A program made the translations under genes and the position numbers. Below the pieces are notes generated by a model. That model was not told the origin of the DNA. It worked only from the letters and a program-made list of their open reading frames with translations, and made no database searches. A stretch of DNA of 10,011 nucleotides from an uncultured Prevotella sp. (lineage in GTDB: Bacteria > Bacteroidota > Bacteroidia > Bacteroidales > Bacteroidaceae): the NCBI GenBank assembly GCA_900770025.1, contig CAAGIW010000043.1:1-10011 (forward strand), given 5' to 3'. Position 1 is the stretch's first letter, and each line of letters opens with the position of its first letter. This document shows, in pieces, positions 1 to 4,262 of the stretch.

Positions 1-221
1 AATAAATACTCGGTTTTTGCAATATAATTCACTCAAAAAGTCACCCTTCGTCAAGGCGGAATTTACCTGCTCCTATGCTAAAAGTCTGCAAGGAAGTTGT
101 ATTGCTGTATAGTTACTGGTTATCGACCAAAAACTAAAAAAAACTAACAGAAACGATTTCTACCATTTCTGAACAATCAAAAGCTCAATTGGAGAACAAT
201 GGTGGAAAAAAGAAGGGGCTT
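1..221. other. Intergenic region downstream of mnmE, no gene seen
   Basis: I see no coding region here on either strand. The stretch is AT-rich and follows the mnmE stop. It holds one terminator-like hairpin (listed separately) and a smaller one near 47-58 (stem CCTT/AAGG). On the minus strand the smaller hairpin is followed by a short T-run (CTTTTTGAG). No Bacteroidetes -7 box with a convincing partner was found. Confidence 0.6.
136..172 (-). terminator. Probable intrinsic terminator of mnmE
   Basis: On the minus strand, about 50 nt after the mnmE stop, an imperfect hairpin (outer CAGAAA/TTTCTG, inner AGAAA/TTTCT) is followed by GTTAG and a run of eight T. The position downstream of the gene and the T-run fit a Rho-independent terminator. 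The stem is short and AT-rich, so the call is moderate. Confidence 0.5.
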
Positions 222-1709
222 CTATTTGCCCACGCAGAACCGCGAAAAGATGGTGGAGAGCACGGCATTGGTGGTGATTTCGCCGCCGGTGATGGTGGCG
301 AGATGGTGGATGCATTCGCGCAGATCGAGTGAGATGAGGTCTGAGGGCAGGCCACTGTCCAAGCCCTCGGTCACGCGGGTGATGGCCTCTAAGGCGTGGG
401 TCAGTGCTTCATAGTGGCGCAGGTTGGTCACCACCACGTCGCTCTCGTTGAGTTCTGGCAGGGCGGCAGCCTCCACGATGCGCTGCTTCAGCTTGTCGAT
501 GCCCTCCCCATTTTTGGCAGATATATATATAATGTGTTCCTTCTGGGGGGCGTTTTCCATAACCTCTTGTGGGGTGTTGTCCATGCTTTGTGCCGAGTTG
601 TCCATGCTTTGTGCCGAGTTTTCCATACTTTGTGCCGTGTTTTCCATGCTTTGTGGGGCCCAAGGTCGTTGTTCGGTCAGGTCGCTCTTGTTCACTACGA
701 TGAGAAGTTGCTTGTTGTGGCATAGCGGCATCACCTTCGGGGCCAACGATTGGTATTGCTGATGTGCCTGTGTGGCATCCACGAGCAGCAGCACGATGGT
801 GGCTTGTTCTATCTGGCGGAAGGTGCGCTCGATGCCCAGATTCTCGATGGTGTCGGTGGTTTTTCTGATGCCGGCGGTATCTATGAAGCGGAAGGCGGTG
901 CCGTGGATGTTCACCACGTCCTCAATCACATCCCTTGTGGTGCCGTGTATGTCGCTCACAATGGCCTTCTCTTCTCCCACCAAGGCGTTGAGCAGGGTGG
1001 ATTTTCCCGTGTTTGTCTCGCCCACAATGGCCACGGGCACGCCTCGCTTGATGGCATTGCCGGTGCTGAACGAGTGGGCCAATCGGTTGATAACCTCCCG
1101 CACCTCGTCCGTCAGCTGCTTCAGTTCGTCGCGGTTGGCAAACTCCAGTTCTTCATGGTCAGAGAAATCTATCTCCAATTCCAACAGCGAGGTGAGCGTC
1201 AGCAGTTTCTCTCTCAGTGCGGCCAACTGGCGACTGAAGGCCCCTTTCAGCTGGTTCATGGCCATACGGTGTGCTGCCTGTGTGGTGGAGGCAATCACAT
1301 CGGCCACTGCTTCGGCCTGGCTCAGGTCCATCTTGCCGTTGAGAAAGGCCCGCTGAGTGAACTCCCCTGCCGTGGCCATGCGGCATCCTTGGTGGGTCAA
1401 CTGCTGCATCACCTGCTGCATGATGTAGGGAGAGGCGTGGCAAGCCAGTTCCACGGCATCCTCTCCCGTATAAGAGTGGGGTGCCCTATACACCGAAGCC
1501 ACCACCTCGTCGATGGTTTCTCCCTGTTCGTTATGCACCACGCCATAGGTCAGCGTGTGCGATACTTTGGTCTTCAGGGGTGCTGGGTGTTTTCCCTTGG
1601 CGGTGAATATGGCATCCGCCGCGTCGAGGGCTTGCGGGCCAGATACCCTGATGATGCCGATGGCTCCACCCTGTCCGGTGGCAATGGCGCAGATTGTATC
1701 TTCGTTCAT
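222..1709 (-). CDS. mnmE: tRNA uridine-5-carboxymethylaminomethyl(34) synthesis GTPase MnmE
   Basis: MnmE, with MnmG, modifies the wobble uridine (U34) of certain tRNAs using GTP hydrolysis and a folate one-carbon donor in the cytoplasm. From the chosen start (MNEDTICAIATGQGG) the protein has 495 residues, against about 455 in E. coli. The N-terminal folate-binding domain includes the AGEFTQRAFLNGKMDLSQAE segment near 114-133. The G domain has G1 GETNTGKS (230-237), G2 TTR (257-259), G3 DTAG (277-280), G4 NKSD (340-343) and G5 SAK (397-399). The C-terminus ends FCVGK, the family's C-x-G-K signature with its catalytic Cys. Residues 353-389 are an extra repeat insert between G4 and G5 that explains most of the added length. 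An open frame continues upstream through repeats to 1916, but it lacks family similarity, so I start at 1709 (1715 is an in-frame ATG two codons earlier). No promoter was seen. Confidence 0.96.
   Translation of the reverse strand: MNEDTICAIATGQGGAIGIIRVSGPQALDAADAIFTAKGKHPAPLKTKVSHTLTYGVVHNEQGETIDEVVASVYRAPHSYTGEDAVELACHASPYIMQQVMQQLTHQGCRMATAGEFTQRAFLNGKMDLSQAEAVADVIASTTQAAHRMAMNQLKGAFSRQLAALREKLLTLTSLLELEIDFSDHEELEFANRDELKQLTDEVREVINRLAHSFSTGNAIKRGVPVAIVGETNTGKSTLLNALVGEEKAIVSDIHGTTRDVIEDVVNIHGTAFRFIDTAGIRKTTDTIENLGIERTFRQIEQATIVLLLVDATQAHQQYQSLAPKVMPLCHNKQLLIVVNKSDLTEQRPWAPQSMENTAQSMENSAQSMDNSAQSMDNTPQEVMENAPQKEHIIYISAKNGEGIDKLKQRIVEAAALPELNESDVVVTNLRHYEALTHALEAITRVTEGLDSGLPSDLISLDLRECIHHLATITGGEITTNAVLSTIFSRFCVGK
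543..653 (-). repeat. 21-bp tandem repeat inside mnmE (heptapeptide QSM[ED]N[ST][AP])
   Basis: The mnmE frame encodes four consecutive heptapeptides QSMENTA, QSMENSA, QSMDNSA and QSMDNTP, then a degenerate QEVMENAPQ, at residues 353-389. The DNA unit is 21 bp, so changes in copy number keep the reading frame. The insert falls in the loop between the guanine-specificity motif NKSD and the SAK motif, so it should project from the G domain without removing any catalytic motif. Confidence 0.9.
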
Positions 1710-1725
1710 GGTCATGGGTTTGTGC

Positions 1726-1840
1726 GTCTTTTCGTGTTGCAGAATTTTGTCTTTTCGTGTTGCAGAATTTTGTCTTTTCGTGTTGCAGAATTTCGTTGCA
1801 ATGGTTTGTAGAATTTCGTTGCAATGGTTTGCGGACGGTT
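1726..1840. repeat. 23-bp tandem repeat array upstream of mnmE
   Basis: About five head-to-tail 23-bp units are seen. Three near-identical copies start at 1726, 1749 and 1772 (each starting gtcttttcgtgttgcagaat). Two copies of a diverged unit of the same length start at 1795 and 1818 (gttgcaatggtttg...). All but the last share a gaattt core. There are no spacers, so this is not a CRISPR array. The array ends 11 bp from the first possible mnmE start codon, so it forms most of any mnmE leader. I saw no -7 box in it. Confidence 0.9.
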
Positions 1841-1857
1841 CACGGTGCAGGTGGTCA
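1838..1857. repeat. Dispersed boundary repeat, copy 1
   Basis: On the minus strand the sequence ACCTGCACCGTGAACC directly follows (and touches) the stop codon of the AAA ATPase gene. It matches 15 of 16 bases of the copy at the hepT 3' end (GCCTGCACCGTGAACC). See the finding on module boundaries. Confidence 0.6.
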
Positions 1858-2982
1858 CAACCATTCCTTGGTAAACCATTGCTGAAAAACGCAGTCGGCA
1901 AGTCTGACAGTTCCATCAGGAGATTCTTCTATCAGTTCCTTTTCTATCAATGCCGACTTGACCCGGGGTATGTTCGACTTGCTGCCAAGAGGAAACAAGT
2001 CCTGTGCTCTCTTACTGCCAAATTCCTTGGTGAATCCACTGCATAGAAGGCGGATAAAGTTTATCTGATAACTGCTCATTCCCCTGATTTGCTCAAGAAA
2101 ATAGCTGTGACACTGTGAAAGCAGGGCTGTGCATCCCGAGGCAAAGCTGTATTCATCCACTTCCTCGTTGGTTTCTACCATTACATTCCATGCCAACTGC
2201 TGAACGTATGAGGAGTGGTTGCCCACATAGTCGCAAATACGGGTCGCATATTCGTCAGAGATTCTGAGATTGCATGATTCAAACTTTTGCCTGATGAAAG
2301 GCACCCAGTCTTCTGTCCTTATGGCAAAGAGTTCATTGGTCTCTCCAAACTGGTAAAACGGCATTCGCTTGTTGTGGAAAAGATTGGTCATCAGATGTTT
2401 CTTGCTGCCGTAAAGGCAATATGAAACATGTGTATGGTGTTGCCACACTCCTCGCATCTTTTTTTGCAAGGACAGTGTGTCAGGCATTTCGCCGATTTGC
2501 TGGAACTCATCGATACACACAACGATGTGTATGCCTTTTTCCCTTGCAATGGTCTCTGGGAGATTCAGGATTTCTTCAGGAGAGTAGTTTTCGGGAGTAA
2601 TGCCCAAAGCCAGGGAGTATTCTGACATTGGTTCCGGACTGAATGATATTTTGGGAGAAAGCCTTACGAGAAACTTCTTGATATTGTCCATCACAAGCTC
2701 CATGCGTCCTGCGGTATCCTTGATAAGAGTGGAAGCAAAACGATTGTAAAAGTCGTATTCCGAACGGCAGTCATAAATGTCCATCATCACAACCTTTATG
2801 TTAGGATTGTCAATTTCCGAACGTACTTTTTTGACGAGCGACGTTTTTCCCATACGCCTTGGCGATATAAGAATGACGTTTATACCATTCTCAAAATCCT
2901 TTTTCAGTCTTCTTGTCTCTTCCTCTCTGTCAGTGAAGTTATTGCCTTCCACCGACATTCCATATATAAAGGGCTTGTTCAT
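1855..2982 (-). CDS. Archaeal-type AAA ATPase (ATP-binding protein) of unknown role
   Basis: This 375-residue protein resembles the archaeal-type P-loop ATPases that are abundant and poorly understood in Bacteroidales. The N-terminus MNKPFIYGMSVEGNNFTDRE is the usual opening of the group. Walker A is SPRRMGKTSL (40-49) and Walker B is IVVCIDEF (153-160). A likely sensor-1 Ser lies in YCLYGSKKH (near 193). The last 50 residues (PRVKSALIEKELI ... VRLADCVFQQWF) look like the winged-helix domain that ends this family. An upstream in-frame ATG at 3075 lies inside the -7 promoter box, so 2982 is preferred, giving a leader of about 80 nt. The gene has its own promoter covered by a large palindrome. 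The natural substrate is unknown; roles in DNA or defence are speculation. Base composition is lower in GC than mnmE. Confidence 0.88.
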   Translation of the reverse strand: MNKPFIYGMSVEGNNFTDREEETRRLKKDFENGINVILISPRRMGKTSLVKKVRSEIDNPNIKVVMMDIYDCRSEYDFYNRFASTLIKDTAGRMELVMDNIKKFLVRLSPKISFSPEPMSEYSLALGITPENYSPEEILNLPETIAREKGIHIVVCIDEFQQIGEMPDTLSLQKKMRGVWQHHTHVSYCLYGSKKHLMTNLFHNKRMPFYQFGETNELFAIRTEDWVPFIRQKFESCNLRISDEYATRICDYVGNHSSYVQQLAWNVMVETNEEVDEYSFASGCTALLSQCHSYFLEQIRGMSSYQINFIRLLCSGFTKEFGSKRAQDLFPLGSKSNIPRVKSALIEKELIEESPDGTVRLADCVFQQWFTKEWL

Positions 2983-3072
2983 GTGCAACACTCTCTTGTT
3001 CTTGTACAAAGGATTGCAGATCAAGCACGTGCCAAGTTCGCTGGTGCATGTTGATGTGCATCTTTTCTTGTG

Positions 3073-3104
3073 CAAATATATAGAATATTCCCAAGGTTCA
3101 CAAC
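3073..3104 (-). promoter_or_regulatory. Bacteroidetes-type promoter of the AAA ATPase gene
   Basis: On the minus strand, GTTG (3104-3101), a 20-bp spacer and TATATTTG (3080-3073) match the Bacteroidetes sigma-ABfr pattern (-33 TTG, -7 TAnnTTTG). Transcription should begin near 3065, about 80 nt before the ATG at 2982. The -33 element and nearly the whole spacer lie within the right part of the 57-bp palindrome. Confidence 0.7.
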
Positions 3105-3140
3105 TTTGTGGACCACAAAGTTGTGAACCTTGGGAATATT
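3084..3140. repeat. Perfect 57-bp palindrome (28-bp arms, 1-nt centre)
   Basis: The left arm starts aatattcccaaggttcac and is exactly reverse-complemented by 3113-3140 about the central A at 3112. It lies between hepT and the AAA ATPase gene and covers the -33 element of the ATPase promoter, ending 3 bp from the -7 box. It could be an operator, a cruciform-forming element, or a hairpin that ends hepT transcription. There is no T-run after it, so a classical terminator is less likely. Confidence 0.9.
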
Positions 3141-3208
3141 TACACTGACAAGCGGTTTTCTGTCTGCGTCCTTTTCATCCGCCATGTCACCATAATAACA
3201 TGCCAGTG

Positions 3209-3242
3209 GTTCACGGTGCAGGCGTGCTTGTCTTCTTTTCAT
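3209..3242. repeat. Dispersed boundary repeat, copy 2
   Basis: On the minus strand this reads ATGAAAAGAAGACAAGCACG followed by CCTGCACCGTGAAC. It shares 23 of 27 positions with the copy at 4044-4070, and its distal half matches copy 1 at 1838-1853. It encodes the last residues and the stop codon of hepT. Confidence 0.7.
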
Positions 3243-3603
3243 TCGTCCATGAATCCCAGTCAATGTCTTCAAGATATGCCAAGACTTTCTGGCATAATGG
3301 GGCTATGTCATTTTGGGCAGTATCCCACAAATCCACATTTGAAATCTGAGCATAACCGTGAACCAAAACATGCCGCATACCAATAATCTGTTTCCATGGC
3401 AAACCTGTATAGGTCTCAATAAAATCCTTTGATAACATATTTGCCGCTTCACCGATTATCTCGATATTCTTCATCACGGAATAATATATGCGAATGTCAT
3501 CGACAAAGTCTTCATACGACACCCCTACAAGGATTTTCTTTACATTATTTGCATAGAAAACAATGTCTTCAAGTCTGCCTCTGTCTCTATAACGCTCTCT
3601 CAT
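3211..3603 (-). CDS. hepT: HepT-like HEPN-domain ribonuclease toxin (DUF86 family)
   Basis: HepT-like proteins are HEPN-fold RNases that act as toxins and are inactivated by a cognate minimal nucleotidyltransferase (MNT). This 130-residue protein carries the HEPN R-x4-H-x-Y motif in GMRHVLVHGY: Arg77, His82 and Tyr84. In the characterised MntA/HepT system the Tyr of this motif is AMPylated. The surrounding segments (DDIRIYYSVMKNIEIIGEAANMLS, read as 35-58) are typical of the DUF86 helical bundle. The start at 3603 overlaps the 3' end of mntA by 17 bp, which indicates a two-gene operon with antitoxin first. The C-terminal tail (EKKTSTPAP) and the stop are encoded by a dispersed repeat, so the original end may have been replaced. 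Toxicity is inferred from the family, not visible in sequence. Confidence 0.88.
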   Translation of the reverse strand: MRERYRDRGRLEDIVFYANNVKKILVGVSYEDFVDDIRIYYSVMKNIEIIGEAANMLSKDFIETYTGLPWKQIIGMRHVLVHGYAQISNVDLWDTAQNDIAPLCQKVLAYLEDIDWDSWTNEKKTSTPAP

Positions 3604-3886
3604 ATATCAGATATTTATCTTTGTTCACACTCTCAACAGCCCATGGTCTTAGTGTTCCGTCTTCAACTATGTCAACCTTATGTCCAAGGAGGTTTTCCAA
3701 ATCAATGTGCATGCCAGATATCTTCAGCAGGCCTATCCGCTGGCTTCTGTCATACTGGACAAGAATGTCAACATCACTCGCCTTGGTTTGCTCGCCACGC
3801 GAGTAAGAACCAAACAGCCAAGCTTTCAAGACGGGTTGCGTCTTGAAATATTCGGCAATTGTTTTTATCATCATGTCTGTTTTCAT
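3587..3886 (-). CDS. mntA: MntA-like minimal nucleotidyltransferase antitoxin
   Basis: This 99-residue protein is a stand-alone MNT-fold nucleotidyltransferase. The hallmark G-S-x10-D-x-D motif is intact in GSYSRGEQTKASDVDILV: Gly26, Ser27, Asp38 and Asp40, with a likely third metal ligand Asp72 in HKVDIV. In the family it transfers AMP to the HEPN partner and neutralises it, which fits hepT directly downstream with a 17-bp overlap. The start at 3886 is used because it lies about 25 nt downstream of the predicted transcription start; Met5 or Met6 are alternatives. The start overlaps the stop of a 43-aa upstream open frame in an ATGA arrangement. Activity is inferred from the motif. Confidence 0.88.
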   Translation of the reverse strand: MKTDMMIKTIAEYFKTQPVLKAWLFGSYSRGEQTKASDVDILVQYDRSQRIGLLKISGMHIDLENLLGHKVDIVEDGTLRPWAVESVNKDKYLIYERAL

Positions 3887-4014
3887 AACATCCGGATTCT
3901 ATGAGTCCTGCATATCGCAAAATTATAAATAAAAACCGGAAGGACAAAGAAAGACGGAGAAAATCCTGTATTCCGTTCCGCTGCCTGCCGCTGAAGTAAA
4001 CCTGATGCTGCCAT
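3883..4014 (-). CDS. Possible 43-aa ORF with helicase-like N-terminus (doubtful)
   Basis: A short open frame starts MAASGLLQRQAAER, almost the same as the first 14 residues of the GIY-YIG helicase (MAATDLLQHQAAER), then continues into an unrelated hydrophobic stretch (FFVLPVFIYNFAI) and stops with TGA overlapping the mntA ATG (ATGA). DNA similarity to the helicase start runs over 47 bp (3977-4023 with 7045-7091, 39 identities by my count) and includes bases before the ATG. It may be a leftover of a second copy of the helicase 5' end rather than a working gene, and the mntA promoter lies inside it. No function is proposed. Confidence 0.25.
   Translation of the reverse strand: MAASGLLQRQAAERNTGFSPSFFVLPVFIYNFAICRTHRIRML
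3918..3948 (-). promoter_or_regulatory. Promoter of mntA-hepT
   Basis: On the minus strand TTTG (3948-3945), a 19-bp spacer and TAATTTTG (3925-3918) fit the Bacteroidetes consensus (TTTG, N19-20, TAnnTTTG). The predicted start near 3911 gives a leader of about 25 nt to the mntA ATG. No operator palindrome is visible around it. Confidence 0.7.
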
Positions 4015-4043
4015 GACAGTGTTTCTGATCCTTGGTATGTATG

Positions 4044-4070
4044 GCGCAGGCGTGCCTGTCTCCTTTTCAC
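4044..4070. repeat. Dispersed boundary repeat, copy 3
   Basis: On the minus strand it reads GTGAAAAGGAGACAGGCACG then CCTGCGC, matching copy 2 (3209-3242) at 23 of 27 positions. It sits upstream of the mntA-hepT unit, so that unit is bracketed by copies 2 and 3. Confidence 0.6.
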
Positions 4071-4105
4071 ATGAACTTGGAACTTGTTAATTATGCCATC
4101 TTTCT

Positions 4106-4136
4106 CTTGTTTCTTTGCAATTTAGTTGTATTTTTG
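4106..4136 (+). promoter_or_regulatory. Plus-strand promoter-like sequence with no clear gene
   Basis: CTTG (4106-4109), a 19-bp spacer and TATTTTTG (4129-4136) match the Bacteroidetes promoter pattern on the plus strand. Transcription would start near 4143, right at the first of two A-tract palindromes. Downstream there is only an 18-codon frame beginning MLKDVFKQLMKPPF at 4222 that runs into the 3' end of the helicase gene. This may be the stub of a gene cut off when the cassette arrived. Confidence 0.45.
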
Positions 4137-4143
4137 CGGTGAG

Positions 4144-4198
4144 TTTCCTAAAAAAAAGGAAACATTTCCGATTTCTTTCCTAAAAAAAAGGAAACATT
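4144..4198. repeat. Two direct copies of a TTTCCT-A8-GGAAA palindrome
   Basis: The 23-bp sequences at 4144-4166 and 4176-4198 are the same: TTTCCT, eight A, then GGAAACATT. Each is an inverted repeat (TTTCC/GGAAA) around an A-tract, and the start-to-start spacing is 32 bp, about three helical turns. They lie just downstream of a plus-strand promoter-like sequence, so paired operators are a reasonable guess. Confidence 0.85.
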
Positions 4199-4262
4199 CG
4201 CATGATAAAAGTTCAACATATATGCTGAAGGATGTGTTTAAACAGTTGATGAAGCCGCCCTT

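Noticed and set aside
750..1811. Long plus-strand open frame opposite mnmE
   Set aside because: It is the shadow of a conserved GTPase gene and has no family features of its own.
1726..1840. CRISPR array
   Set aside because: The 23-bp units are head to tail with no spacers, and there are no cas genes.
1710..1916. N-terminal extension of mnmE to an ATG at 1916
   Set aside because: The added residues come from the 23-bp tandem repeats and a dispersed repeat, and run into the AAA ATPase gene; MnmE similarity begins at MNEDTICAIA.
3021..3272. 83-aa minus-strand frame across the palindrome
   Set aside because: It spans the palindrome, the ATPase promoter and a dispersed repeat; the frame is most likely accidental.
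3774..4070. 98-aa minus-strand frame overlapping mntA
   Set aside because: It overlaps mntA in another frame and begins in a dispersed repeat; no family features.
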